Shown: one piece after another, positions 12,601-22,836 of the stretch
How positions within the stretch are numbered: position 1 is the stretch's first letter
How the letters are laid out: each line of letters begins with the position of its first letter
From: Turritopsis dohrnii
Lineage: Eukaryota > Cnidaria > Hydrozoa > Anthoathecata > Oceaniidae
DNA: 64,000 bases
Assembly (NCBI GenBank): GCA_027922465.2
Contig: BQMF02000195.1
Span: 372,001-436,000 of the forward strand
Direction: 5' to 3'
The notes under the pieces: model-generated
The model's input: the letters and a program-made list of their open reading frames with translations, nothing else
Database searches by the model: none
Told to the model about the DNA's origin: nothing
Made by a program: the position numbers and the translations under genes

Positions 12601-14354
12601 TAGGCAACTTCTTTTACGTCTCTTTTCGTATATTCACTGTGGAAAACATCCAATAAGCAAGGGTTTGCTTCAAGCATGTCAATGAGAACACCAGTTTCGT
12701 CATTGCTCCATTCTTTTGTTTCTTTTACAACTTTCTCATGTTTTTTCCCCTTCGCTTCAGTTGCTTTCTTTTTTTCTTTCTTCTTGTTTTTTGTGACTTC
12801 TGCTTCTTGTTCTTCACTTTCCTTCTCCATTCTGTGCATTTCATTTTCACTATCAAAGTCAGACATCTCTTGTTTCCTCTGCGTGGTGATGCAAAGTGAT
12901 GAAATGAAAAAAAGAATGTTGTATTTTGAACAAATTCGAATGTTTTCACGCATTCGAAATTCTATCAAATCGTTCGAAACTCCAAATCTACGAAAAGTCG
13001 GATGAAATGATATACCAAACCAATCCCACATCACTTTTGTACATTTTTTGTTGGATGAAGTCGGATGAACATTTTGTTCTGAAACAAACTTTCATCCGAC
13101 TTGATTTTTCTCTTTTTTATGAAAATTTTGTATTTTTGAACATACGCAAACCGATGCAACATTTCATCCGACATGGGAAAATTCTCAAGTCGGATGAAAA
13201 GTCGGCTTGGCTTGCGTCGACCTTAACAATCTGAGGCTGATCCAAGCCCAAAAAACATGCCCTATTATTTGATATTCATATTGGGTTGATCAGTGTATAA
13301 TAGCATTGTTATTACCGTGGATAAAATAACAGAAAGTTACAAGCAAATATCTAGCTGTAAAGCAAAGAAAAAGAAAAATTTAAATTCAAGGGAAACCAAC
13401 TCACATTATTATAAGCTTCAGTGTTTTTTCATAAAGTTTTCTCTTAAGGGCTCAGCATACCTTTTACTCACATATGCATTGCATAACTTTTTCCGTTATT
13501 TCTTTTTACCATTACATTTTAAGTAAAAATATTTCGTGAATTCGTGTAGAGCAATAAATTTTCTTTCCAACGGCATATAAAAGGATTATTTACATAAATA
13601 ATAAGGAAGAAATTAGTCTGCGAAAACGATCAAAAATACAGACTTTTGTTTGCTTCGTTGAGCTCCAACTTCCGAAGAAAAAGGTTTTTGGCGATTCCTC
13701 ACAACAATTAGTGGAAACAAAGTGTGCTCGCGAATCTCAATTATTAATGGTTTTGTTCAGGAGAAAAACAATTTTTTGTTTATTCCATACTTTTGCGCTA
13801 TTGGATAGTTGAAAACAATCTCGGATTTTGAGCCAATCAGGAATATTGACTCAACTTGCGGGCACACTTTTCGTTAACAGGCTTTCATCTACTGCTGTGC
13901 AAACTTTTTAAGGAAATGAGCCACTTGCTGGAAAGATGGAGCTCATAGAAGGTAGAACACTAATAATTTTTCATCACATAAACGACAATAATTTAATTTA
14001 ATTAATCGCCTTTTGAGTATAATAACAGATTGTATTAAAGGTTGTCATAACTTAGAAATGTTGAATATAAAAAAATACCCATAACTTTCTCAAAAAACCA
14101 TTATTTTTCCCTATAACTTTAAATGTAGTGTAATAATAACATGATTGTATTTGTCAAAAAAAATTTGAAAAAGAAAATTTTCACTTTTGAAACGTACACT
14201 GAGCCCTCACAATAAAGTGCTATAATTACCTGGAAAACCAGTTCTCTAGACTTCCGATGATAACATCGGTGAACTTCTTGCAACATCCATTGCCAGGAGT
14301 CTCTTTAACTTTAACATCTGCCACAGATGTCATACTGTCACTCGGTGGATTCAT
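672..14354 (-). CDS. Patched-domain membrane protein (PTCHD3/PTR-like), gene 1, 3' end outside window
   Basis: Eleven coding exons join in frame on the minus strand: 14354-14230, 6164-5918, 4347-4274, 4188-4060, 3974-3945, 3869-3728, 3507-3413, 2917-2797, 1690-1567, 986-874, 777-672 (about 435 codons; more lies left of the window). The product reads as a Patched-family protein. Exon 2 encodes a hydrophobic first helix followed by EKLWVSADSESLEHSTW, the start of the family's first extracellular loop. Exons 8-11 encode the sterol-sensing/RND transmembrane block with GYILIILYLAIMLG, IGVDDVFVI and GATTVLPALRSFCI. All junctions are GT-AG with matching phase. Family members are multi-pass membrane proteins linked to sterol or lipid handling; the substrate here is unknown. 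The start ATG at 14354 follows a possible acceptor at about 14388, so an upstream 5' exon may exist. Intron 1 is 8.1 kb and full of transposons. Paralogue of the gene at 63196. Confidence 0.85.
4879..5082 (+). pseudogene. Tc1/mariner-type transposase N-terminal helix-turn-helix fragment
   Basis: A short open frame from the ATG at 4879 encodes LTKQQRVWICLEFSRVNNA, then a WSLHFP region and the ending LNKGRSGR. This is the pattern of the N-terminal helix-turn-helix (DUF4817-like) of mariner-related transposases, where a conserved leucine-asparagine-lysine-GR block precedes the catalytic part. The catalytic DDE region is absent after the stop at 5082. It lies in an intron of PTCHD gene 1, antisense to it. 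Inverted repeats were not found. Call it a relic, not a functional gene. Confidence 0.55.
5136..5224. repeat. Short AT-rich direct repeats
   Basis: Degenerate units of ATTCATAAT run from about 5136 to 5190, followed by two near-identical copies of AGATTGATGCATTA. Local slippage-type repeat inside an intron. Confidence 0.6.
6800..6970. mobile_element. pogo/Tigger-like MITE (171 bp)
   Basis: The left end CAGTTTAACTCATGTAATTC and the right end, read in reverse complement (CAGTTTAACTTGTGTGATTC), form terminal inverted repeats of about 24 bp. The CAGT start and TA before the left end suit pogo/Tigger elements, which duplicate TA; on the right the duplication reads CA, so it has decayed. No coding capacity. 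In intron 1 of PTCHD gene 1. Confidence 0.6.
7255..7740. repeat. Complex inverted/direct repeats at the DIRS terminus
   Basis: 7262-7328 (GGGCGCAAAGTGCCCGAAAT onwards) is inverted relative to 7578-7648. Each arm is next to a block reading GATTTAAGATTGGAGTAATC followed by a GGAAACCC end, present as direct copies at about 7313 and 7683. The second copy is the DIRS terminal repeat. The structure suggests a second, older DIRS end or an end duplication beside the element. Confidence 0.55.
7830..8493 (-). pseudogene. DIRS tyrosine recombinase
   Basis: From 8493 leftwards: HPKVCSFMTGIFNEYPPKP, VEQVLSYIKLL and FFTSASRCHEICYLDIRF (the first catalytic arginine in ASR). After frame breaks near 8137 and 7975 it continues with TWRKDGQNQLLLSHLKPHK and then YQAHSCRLAS, which fits the HxxR box of tyrosine recombinases. 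Stops and shifts in this region mean the protein is not made intact. Such recombinases replace integrase in DIRS elements. Confidence 0.7.
8538..9497 (-). pseudogene. DIRS RNase H domain and following region
   Basis: The reading from 9497 encodes MTIQTDASKKGWGAFCLD (first RNase H aspartate), then INVLELKAIHLAL (glutamate) and FQVDNT (aspartate). It continues in other frames with EYLPEKLNIRADWASRNF and IDLFALRACHQLPPYVA, which match the DIRS RNase H C-terminus and the linker before the recombinase. Two frame changes are needed, at about 9275-9245 and near 9000. Decayed. Confidence 0.7.
9500..10437 (-). pseudogene. DIRS gag-like region and N-terminal reverse transcriptase
   Basis: On the minus strand the upstream part carries FDWKLPEDMLNYAERHF and the motif AGRLKYFIQNWEKI, followed by EVKAMLEKGAIQEA, then FLSNVFLVPKKDGG, RPVINWRNLN, and YLHFKIEGLHLLKDLL with VDLKDAYFCVPMHP. 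These are the fingers and first catalytic-aspartate (KVDLKDAY) blocks of DIRS reverse transcriptases. At about 9490-9540 the reading runs from NIRIIVY straight into the RNase H, so the second catalytic YLDD block is missing. The frame also breaks at about 9850 and inside a poly-G tract. The enzyme would be inactive. Confidence 0.75.
9722..9747. repeat. 26-nt poly(C) tract inside the DIRS reverse transcriptase
   Basis: The plus strand reads 26 consecutive C (poly-G in the coding sense), exactly where relatives encode DGGNRP between KKDGG and RPVIN. A mononucleotide G run this long is unusual in AT-rich DNA. It may be a replication-slippage expansion or partly a sequencing-consensus artefact. 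Confidence 0.9.
11100..11950 (+). pseudogene. Harbinger (HARBI1-like) DDE transposase, frameshifted and C-terminally truncated
   Basis: The ATG at 11100 is preferred over an upstream GTG. The N-terminal part has EYREMF-like FREMFRMDIVDFEFIL and DERLALTLRYLATGESF, both usual in Harbinger transposases. GAIDGKHVTI puts the first catalytic aspartate at about residue 172, and ADVGSNGRVNDSGVW the second at about 213. The frame stops at 11879, but the expected sequence (YVFLGDDAFALKSFMMKPYP) continues in the next frame at about 11866-11930, so a 1-nt frameshift is present. The region that should hold the third catalytic acid is absent, because the opposing Myb-like gene begins at 11952. It is therefore inactive. 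Confidence 0.88.
11952..12866 (-). pseudogene. Harbinger-associated Myb/SANT-like protein with one in-frame stop
   Basis: The first sensible start is the ATG at 12866. A highly charged KE-rich N-terminus is followed by a Myb/MADF-type trihelix region: WSNDETGVLIDMLEANPCL, KINNLRAQLGRERAKE, SSWGYYDRLSFLFPV. A TAA at 12389-12387 interrupts the frame; the same frame then continues to 11952 with a coiled-coil-like stretch (EKKLDLLAKCTEAI) and a C-terminal tail. Harbinger elements use such a protein to bind DNA and bring the transposase to the nucleus and transposon ends. Apart from the single stop it looks nearly complete, so decay is recent relative to the transposase truncation. Confidence 0.8.
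13227..14229. other. Intron 1 remainder, no recognised feature
   Basis: AT-rich sequence between the Harbinger element and exon 1 of PTCHD gene 1. I see no coding pattern or inverted repeat I can support. Confidence 0.5.
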
Positions 14355-15180
14355 GAATGTGTGTTGGCTAACAGATATTTCTCTGTAACAAAGTTAAATT
14401 GAAAGTAAAATTTAATTCATTGTTTTTAATGTGTAAAAGAAACCGAGTGTTAATTTTCTTTACTTTGTATGGATTAAGGTATAAATTATGAATGAACAAT
14501 AGTTGAATTCACTTCATAAAAAATTCATAAAGGCAAATTGAAAATGGCTTTTTCAGTGTGCTATCATAGTTTTTTCTTCAATAGGGAAATTAAGAAAAAA
14601 AAGAACTTCTATAATACTTCTATAATACGAAATTCAGACAAAGATAAGGAAAATAACATTGAAAGTTATTTCTTTGTCATTTTGAACTTTGTATTTATTT
14701 CAGATCCTCTTCCTAACGTTGCAAACCTTTTCTATTGATATTCTTTCTATAGACCAATCTTGCTGTTTAATATCTTACGAAAAGCTCTTGTATGATGTGC
14801 TTCCGGTCAAATAAGTAAACCTGAACATTAACATTTTCCAAATGAATCACCCAGTACAAATGTAATAATAGTTCTTGAAAAAGCTATATTATATTATTTC
14901 CAAAGGAATTCCAAGACTGTGGACATGGTGATGATGTCTAGATGCTGACAGTGGTGGATCCATGAGTGGAAAAAAAGTGGAGTACAATACGTATATATAA
15001 TAAAACTATTTTCCCTGTTTAGTCAAGGTTATCGACCATTTTACTTTTCTATTTTAATATTATAATATTGACTGGATTAATTATATTTATTGTGGTAAAC
15101 CAGAATCATTGTTAACATTCCATCTCAAGAGACAAGATTAGCAAGGGAGGATACTATAAGCAGACAATCAAGAATTCAGA
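14355..15180. other. Upstream region of PTCHD gene 1
   Basis: Contains the presumed 5' end of the gene. A possible 3' splice site (pyrimidine-rich, TTGTTACAG) ends at about 14389 on the minus strand, which would place further 5' leader in an upstream exon. No TATA box or other promoter element can be assigned with confidence. Confidence 0.35.
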
Positions 15181-15184
15181 CTGG

Positions 15185-16640
15185 TTGCAAATAAACACAA
15201 CAACGCAAACCTATGAAATTCATCAAGCCAAAGCTGTTTATTGTTATACCTTCTATAAGAACAGTCATATCAACCGAAAGATTTTTGAAAGAGCAAAGAA
15301 AGTCTGTCCAACGAAACTGAAATCAAGTAGCTTACCAACAATGATAAATGTCAAAGGCTTGAAAATATCCAACCAACAAAAAAATGCTAATTTGTTCTGC
15401 AATTTAGTCACCATGGTTGGATCTTACTTACAAAACCAAACACATCACTTGGAAAACAGACCTGAAAAAACTATTCTCACACAAACACTTGTGGGAGAAA
15501 CATAATCACAACTTTTAATATGTTACTCCGGCTTTACGAAACAAAATTGTATCGTTTCTAAAGACATTAACACCATCAATAGCAATTGACCCAGATAATA
15601 TTCTATCTTCGATGATCAGGGACATCAAGGAAGAGCTGTTTATACCCTTGTGTGCTTTTTTATTGCTGCTTAAAACTGTCATTTTTCCATCATTTGAAAA
15701 AGCCAAAGTTACGTACTTTATAAGACATGAACTGACCAGAACTGACCAGAACCTAGCAGGAACCCACCAGAACCCAGGAGCCGACCAGAACCCAGCAGGA
15801 AGCCACCAAGAACCAACCATAACCCAGCAGAGACCCACCAATACAGACCCTGCAAACAGGATCCAGGACCCTAGAAATCAAAGGTGGGACCCAGGACCCT
15901 CAATTCAAAAGTCAGACTTGGGATCCGGATGCCAAAGTTCGCACAAAAATTGTCTAAACAAACAATTCTCTTGAGAATAAATATAACACACAGCCTTTTA
16001 TTTTTAATCTACTTTTTTTAATATATAATAAAAGTTTGACTAGCCCAGAATTTAAGAATATTTAAATATCACATCAGGCTCAGGTTGTTAGAGAATAAGC
16101 ATCATGATTATAGGAGAAATGAAATAAAATTAGAGTACCTGGCGAGATTCTTTGAGCGCGTTGTTAGTGACAAAAATGAGTTTATCTTGTTTTCGGAAAT
16201 ATTACGCAAGATTCAAAGCACAAAATGAGAAAAATGATTTTACACTTTAAGAAGTATTGAAGTATATATACATTATCACACGTGGCTCCAGTATGACGTT
16301 AACAAGAAAGAATTCAGTTCTCCAAGCTACAATTGTATAAGGGAAAGGATCTGAATCTGGTGTCCTACCTATCACATATAGGCTCCTGGTCTTGGATCCC
16401 ACCTGTTGTACGTAGGGCTGGGAGTTCCAATTACGGATCCCACTTTTCCGGTTCCTGCTGTGCTCTGGTCAGTTCATGTTTTATAATGTACGCCAAACTT
16501 ACCCCAACCTACAAATCTGATGAAAAGTCAGAATTTGATAATAGACCAATACCTTAATATGCTGTCAAAATACTTGAGAGAATTGTTTACAAACAGGTTA
16601 TTGACTATTGAGAAAAATGACCAATGGTTTCCATAAAAGT
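15185..16640 (+). pseudogene. Decayed LINE (CR1/Jockey-like) interrupted by a transposon
   Basis: 15290-15460 encodes the linker before a non-LTR reverse transcriptase (SSSLPTMINVKGLKISNQQ, NLFCNLVTMVGSYLQ). 15523-15712 continues with SFLKTLTPSIAIDPDNIL and PLCAFLLLLKTVIFPSFEKA. The sequence then breaks at KAKVT and resumes at 16492 with AKLTPTYKSDEKSEFDN followed by KILERIVYKQVIDY, the classical start of the LINE RT domain. Several stops and frame changes are present. No 3' end was recognised. Confidence 0.65.
15713..16491. mobile_element. Non-autonomous DNA transposon inside the LINE, long target duplication
   Basis: The left end GTACTTTATAAGACATGAAC and the right end in reverse complement (GTACATTATAAAACATGAAC) are inverted repeats that extend through TGACCAGA. 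The flanks GCCAAAGTTAC (15702-15712) and GCCAAACTTAC (16492-16502) are an 11-bp duplication with one mismatch. A target duplication of this size points to a Mutator-like element. Inside the left arm, 15730-15845 has about ten degenerate units of roughly 10-11 bp (ACCAGAACCCAGCAGGA type). No gene. Confidence 0.7.
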
Positions 16641-16649
16641 CATTATATG

Positions 16650-19049
16650 TGCCTTACATATCCGTTTTGAAAAGCCTTCAATGCCAACTCAATGCCAACT
16701 CCCACTCCTTGCAAAGTTGTCAACTACATGTTATCGACAAAGCTAATGGTATGAGTTACCAAATGAAGTCCAACAAAAAACTGCAATCAAGAGTCTTCAA
16801 ATTACACCATGGTATCAAACCAAACCAAACTTTCACTTTCAAACGATTTAATCACCAAAATAAGGGGAAATGGAAATCTTGTGCCATTGTAATAAAGCTG
16901 GCAGAAGATCCTTCACTGTATATATATACAAAAGAGGAATTAATTTTTAAACAGGAAAGAAATCATCTTTGTCATTTTTATAAGATGTATATATTCAAGG
17001 TTACAGTATACGTTCCATACATCAAAAAAACCAAAAAAAATTTTTTTTCAGTAGTCTACCTAAAAAAGTCTGAATTTTTCAGTGGTAAAGTTAGTTTTAT
17101 GATTTTTTTACAGGAAAGTTGTTTATTTCCAAATAAAAGTTTTTCTCATTCATTAATCGTGATTTTCTTCGATTGATCTTTCGCACATTTTGTGTAAACA
17201 TATGTTAATTAAAACTGACTACTCTTTTGAGAATATATATGTTTAAAATATTGTTAATAATAAGATCACCAGTCAAGGTGTTTATCTATATCATGATCAT
17301 GTTGAAGGTGTGATCTTTTGCAAAACTTTTAAAACGCTTTTTCGCAGTGTTCGTTTTTTAGCACAGTTCCTACTACATTTTGAGTCCCATTTACAAAACT
17401 AAAAAACCTCTGCTAAGGAGACTGCCACCATGTTCAAGCATATAGATTTTTCTAAAAACGGTTTTTTTATTTTTCCCGAAAAGTGAACCATTCCCAAGTT
17501 ATTAGTAAATAAAGTTAAAGTTTGGACGGAAAAAATTCGCTTTTCAGGAAAAATGAAATAACTTGAAAATGAGGCTTTTTCAAAAAATAATAAAAAAACC
17601 GTTTTTACCCACATCTTTTGTGATTCTGACAAGAGTGGAATGAGCACTGGAAACTAAGTAGTTTTGTAAATGGAGTTGCTTTTGTGAAGACGGGGTGTAA
17701 AATTTCCAAGCCTTCTAAATTTTTACTAGTACAAAATTTTCAAATAACATTAATATCATTTGATAGCTTATAAAAAATGCTTTTCAGTGATATATAATAT
17801 AGCAAGTATTTATTTATAGTTGGCAAAAAAATTGAATTTTAAAAAACTATGCTCAAAACGTATACTGTATCCTCAAATTGATTTTGAAAACACAACATTT
17901 TGTCAGTGCCTTACTATCTGCTAATTTGGTCTATTTACCACACTCTGCTTATATTTGCTGCCTTAATTCTATTCAATGTTTTCCTTTCTATTTTGTTTTT
18001 TAGGTCAGGAAAAAGATAAGCACAACTACTTCTGTTAACAAAAGCTTTTCTATCATTAAAACTATTTCTGACATAATGGATAGTCTCTTACTAATAAAGT
18101 ACCACAGATTGCCAAGTAAATCTAATTTAATCTATAATATTCATTAAAACACAGTTAAAAATGAAGAAAAAGTGAAGACAACAAATTTTACATACAAACC
18201 TTACTATCTTTATTCCGGTGTCATGATAAGAAATGTGGTTTTCAGCAGCTATATATAAAATTTTATATAACATTGAACTTAATTCCACGTGAGCCTATTC
18301 ATTTGTTTATATTGCATAACCTTTAAAATCAATTATTTAATTTCGTTATATCAAACATCCATTAATAAAATAAAACGGTTTCCACATGTGAAAAATTTTG
18401 AATTTTAGAATATTATTGTAAAGAGTGAAAAATTTTAATATTTTATTATGATAAAACATGACTGAATCTGAGGTAATTTTAAATTGAACTATTTGAGCTG
18501 GATCAAATTGATCTCTAAAAATCTGGAAATCCTTCGGAAATAAAATATTTTCACGTCCTGGTTTCTACTACACGATGCCCCATTGACATTGAGTACCGAC
18601 ACCGGTCTTGTCCTCACATTTGCCTCAGATTTCAAGAAAAGAAGCCTCATTTCGACCGTTGTTAGAAGAGGCGCTAATTTGGAGAGGGGCGCTTCTAAAA
18701 GTATTTTGAAATGGCTAAGTGTGAACGGGGCATTGCTTTTTATCATAAAAAGAATAAACACAATTGTATTTTTCATGACAACTTATATTTACATCACAAA
18801 AATACCGTTTCTATTACAGAATGTTCGCTTTTTGTTCAAAGGTAAATATAAAAGAAAGAAGCTTCGTGTTGAATTTTTTTTTTTGATATATTTTTATTAA
18901 AAAAAAACGTTTCGACTGTCTAGTGTCCACTAGTCATCATCAGTTAAATGGTTCAAAGTTCTAATTACCACCCGGGCGCTTATTAATTTTCTGAGTTCTC
19001 TAAAGCGCATAGACCCTTATTGGAGAGGGACGCTTATTTGAGAGCGAAG
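16650..19049. other. Intergenic, mostly unrecognised
   Basis: No convincing gene. A weak inverted pair (CCATTTACAAAACTA near 17386; its reverse complement near 17657-17672) may mark a MITE of about 290 bp. 18590-19050 contains GC-richer repeat-like motifs, including GGGCGCTTATTxxAGAGGG-type pieces and GTTTCGACTGTCTAGTG, which look like dispersed-repeat ends. Confidence 0.35.
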
Positions 19050-19057
19050 CGCCATAT

Positions 19058-20050
19058 TATTTATTTATTTATTTATTTCGCCAATATTTATACAAACCTT
19101 AATATACAATCGTATATAATGGCTCGAGCAAGCAGAAGGCTGGAGTGCCTTATCATCAAGCCCCATGTAAATATAACTATTTCACTTAATATATACTAAT
19201 AATACTTACTAACTTATAATATATAATGATATATACAAAACATGAAAACAAAATACCTATCTGACCAGAAATATTTACAAGCAAAAGGAAAGCATATTAC
19301 AGACCAATACTCAAACACACGTTATGAGATAAAAACAAACAAAAAAAACAAACAACAACAACAACTACAACAACAAAAAAAGAAAACAATACAGAATGAA
19401 AATGTAAATCAAGCGAGAAATATTAAGAAGACTAGGAGGAAATATAATATGACACAGCCTAAAAAAACTGAGAAAAATCAATGTCCCTATTAAGTAACTT
19501 CATTTTGACGATCTTGTGAAACAGTAAATAGAGTTGGCATCCCTTTCTGCATTTTGTAAAATATTATTCCATAGGGTAGGACCACGATGGAGGATAGAGA
19601 AGGTAGTTATTTTAAGACGCTTTTGAGGGATTTTAAAATTATTTCTTGAATGTCTGGTATTGTATTTATTTTCAATAGTGGAGAATAGGTCGCGGAACAT
19701 CGTTGGGGTTAGCTCAAGTTTACTTTTAAACATGAAGATTAATACTTGGTATATGTTTAATTTGTAGATACTAAGAATCCCAAGTTTCTTTAATAAAGGT
19801 TCGGAGGGTGTGTATCGATTTACACCGAAGATAATCCTGCAAGCATGTTTTTGTTTACAGTAAAGTTTGTTAAGCTTAGTTTGGTTAGTACTTGCTCAGA
19901 CTATGTTGCAATAGGTTAGGTAACTATGTATAAATGAAAAATAAAGTAGTTTTAAAGATTGCAAGTTGACATATTGTTTTGCTATACGAAGTATTCCAAG
20001 GTTTTTAGATATCTTATCTTGAATAACATTTATATGATTCTTCCATGTCA
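19058..20050 (-). pseudogene. 3' end of a LINE (CR1-like), 5'-truncated
   Basis: Read on the minus strand from about 20040: WKNHINVIQDKISKNLGIL, KQYVNLQSLKLLYFSFIHSY, KNMLAGLSSVNRY-like text with stops, KKLGILSIYKLNIYQVLIF, and the terminal FSILHRGPTLWNNILQ block (19733-19500) typical of the C-terminus of CR1-like ORF2. The 3' end falls at an (AAAT)n tail (19058-19078), as expected for target-primed insertion. Truncated and decayed. Confidence 0.7.
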
Positions 20051-22289
20051 AATATCTTCCATGTCATATTGTTGCTTGGCACAAAACCATATCTTGAGAA
20101 AGACACATATGGAAATGATGCATTGAACTTGATCATAGTCTTCAGGGCGTAAAGCTTTATTAAAAAGAGAATAACGAGAAGTTTCATTTTGATTATTATT
20201 TAATTCAATATTTCGTTCTGCATCCGCAGAAACGTTCCTGACGATAATGAACTTGATCAACAGAGGAAAGTCGTGTAATATCAAAATATTGTGTCCAACA
20301 TTTGTGCGACATAAGTGTCAAGACACCACCACGTCTTTTTTCAGGAAAGAAATCGCATCGAATGAGGAGGGGGTACTACGCAAGGCGGTCCTATGCGATT
20401 TTTAGTGGACTTATGTAAGATCAAATCTACCTCCAGATTTTTCGCTCCTCACGTATTATCTCGCTCGCACCAGGCGGCAAATCCTCGCCAGGTTGGTCTC
20501 CTTAAATTGCAGTGACATTTGGTCAGTGGTCCCTAATTATTCGTAAATATAATGCCTTTTATTGCATAATTATTCAGAGAAATTAATACTGGCAATCTAT
20601 CTTCCAGTCCACACTCCGCCATTTTCTTTAACGGCTTTCTCAGAGAAGCATATTCGCACATGCGCCATAACGACTTCCGGCTCAAAAATGAACGTGAATA
20701 CCCCGTCATACCGTCACAATTTTGGGTCAACTACCGTCATACCGTCTAAAAAGGAAGCCTAATAATACCGATACCAACTCTTTCATTGAGCTGATTATTC
20801 AAAAAATTATTAAGACAGGTTCATATCCAATGTATTTGGATCCGGTTGCTGGAATGGTTACGAAACCACTACTTAATATTCCAGTTAAAATATTAAAGAA
20901 CTAAAGCCTGAAAACGTAATTTTGCTTCGTTATACTGCGTTCATCCATCCATCGAAAAAAAGGCAAGAGACCCTGGGTTCGAGGTCGGATAACTCCAATG
21001 ACTTTTTTTCTCCGATGAGGTGTACAATACTCAGAAGTTATTGTAATATCTTGATTATTTTCTTCTTTAAAACAACTATTTATTCAGGGAAAAGTGATAA
21101 ATTTCAAAATTTAACCGGGAAAAGTGACTAATTTCAAAAATTGGTCGGGCAAAAGTGACTTAAGTTTCGTTAGGTGACTAAAATTTTCCCCGACTAAATT
21201 TTTTACCGACTATAGGTATATGACTGACTAGTTGCTATTGAATTGAATTGAACAACAAAACAAGAATAAAAACATATTCGAAATATCACACCACAACAAA
21301 TGGCAAACTATCCCATACCGAAATACCGAATTTCACGGCCTCCTCTCATGTAAACGCACTGTTGTTTTCGAACCAATGATATATAAGCTTATATAAGCTT
21401 ATATAAGCTGATATAAGCTTACATAAGCTTATATATCATTGTTTCGAACCAACAAACCATAGAGCCTTTTTTGCCGGGAGACTACACACACTTCTCGAAG
21501 AAATAATCGAGCTAAAATACGCGGGAATTATGACGCAATCAACTTTCGTTTTGCACTACTTCAGCCCCATTATAATATTACATAAATCGAAGGAATATTA
21601 TAACATACATCTCATGAGACTGTCAAGTAAGGTCAGATTAATAGTCTAAGTCTGCTTAATTAAGCCATAGTCACATCGTTCTTATGACTGTGATTAAATG
21701 TTATACGCTCAATGGGCTTATGGTATGCGCTGTTTTTGAAGAATGCCTTATTCATGTATTTATAACTACCTAATGTTCATCTACTAAATAACAATAGAAG
21801 ATACACATGATATAAAATCCTATAGTTTTGATATATCTCGATAAATAAGCTGTCATATCAGCTATAGACGAGTTTCCAATGTTAATTACACTTTTATACC
21901 TTGTACATACTAAAAATCAAATACAATGTATGAAAATAGATAGGAAGTGCTAATGTGTATTCAAACTTTCTAATGTCGATTGTCTTTAAGGGGACTCCAG
22001 AGAACCAAATAAAGTGACAACATTTTGAAGTGTATAAAGAGACTTTTATTTCCTGCGAGGCTGCGTGCGCATACTCACAGGAAAATGACTTGATTAATGA
22101 TATTCTATGTTGCAATATACCGTAATTATCGAGCAAAGAACACTGGTGTTTATAAACATTACGCCACTAAGAAACTCATCTATATATAACGATACATAAA
22201 TTGTTCTATTCAGGAGGAAAGTGCATGCGTAGCGTGTTTGTGCACGATGTCCCTTTCCAAAACGTTAATTGAACTTGCGCAATTATAGT
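20051..22289. other. Intergenic region with dispersed short repeats
   Basis: No gene supported. 21065-21160 has two near copies of GGGAAAAGTGACTAATTTCAAA. A palindromic TATAAGCT array is described separately. The text GACCCTGGGTTCGAGGTCGG at about 20971 resembles the start of repeats seen in marine invertebrates, but I could not define its borders. Confidence 0.4.
21370..21450. repeat. Palindromic TATAAGCT array (cruciform-capable)
   Basis: Arms reading TTCGAACCAATGATATATAA and, in reverse complement from the right, TTCGAAACAATGATATATAA flank repeated AGCTTATAT units. Almost the whole 80 bp can fold on itself. Confidence 0.8.
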
Positions 22290-22770
22290 CGTATAATGGA
22301 TGACCAAACTCTAATCAACAATATTTTTACTTTCCCTTTTTCTGATATTGCTTTTTTCAAAAGTAATTTACTAACTAAATTATACTAAAATTAGTAATTT
22401 TACAATTGGAATTTCTGATCATCTCCCAAAATTTTGAAATTTCAATCTCATAACCCATCCAATAGATATAGGCATTGAGCAATCTTATAAATTGAAAGAT
22501 GAAAACCCCAACTTATCCTTTGTACCCACAAAAAAGTTTACCAAAAAGCTATGGTCAATGAACAATCATTTTATCACTGGAGGCGATCTATTATTAAAAT
22601 CTATTTCTAAATGTAGTATCATCTTTAAATCATTAATGTTAAGAACCCTGAATTAATATGGCATGAAAAGGGATTAAGGAAGAAATAAAAAATACTTAAT
22701 ACTTAAATAAAAAACAAATAAACATAAACAATGACCTAACCACTGACCCTGCTAAAGTCTCAAATTTTTT
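22290..22770 (+). pseudogene. LINE endonuclease C-terminal/linker relic
   Basis: Shifting frames encode TLINNIFTFPFSDI, then ISDHLPKIL (the conserved SDH box of apurinic-type LINE endonucleases), and further on TKKFTKKLW. Order and spacing fit the end of the endonuclease and the linker before the RT of a CR1/Jockey-like element. No open frame remains. Confidence 0.5.
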
Positions 22771-22836
22771 GCTAACTTAAGAAAGTCACCTTTCATGGCA
22801 AAGATTCATCTCCACTCAAACTTTTGTCATTTAAGA

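Larger units (their letters stand above)
10976..13223. mobile_element. PIF/Harbinger DNA transposon with TAA target duplication
   Basis: The ends AGGTCGATGCAAACCAATC at 10976 and, in reverse complement, AGGTCGACGCAAGCCAAGC ending at 13223 are part of inverted repeats of about 35 bp that run through TTTTCATCCGAC with four or five mismatches. TAA is duplicated at 10973-10975 and 13224-13226, the 3-bp duplication typical of Harbinger. Two genes lie inside in convergent orientation: transposase (+) and Myb-like protein (-). The 2.25-kb length is short for an autonomous element because the transposase has lost its C-terminus. Inside intron 1 of PTCHD gene 1. Confidence 0.92.

Noticed and set aside
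12676..13005. Plus-strand frame opposite the Myb-like gene
   Set aside because: It is the antisense of the charged KE-rich segment (appearing as FFFS-rich text) and has no features of its own.
16649..17176. Plus-strand 175-aa frame
   Set aside because: Low-complexity, begins inside LINE-derived sequence, no recognisable motif; likely chance in AT-rich DNA.
18583..18900. Plus-strand 105-aa frame
   Set aside because: Runs through repeat-like sequence into poly-T text; no support as a gene.
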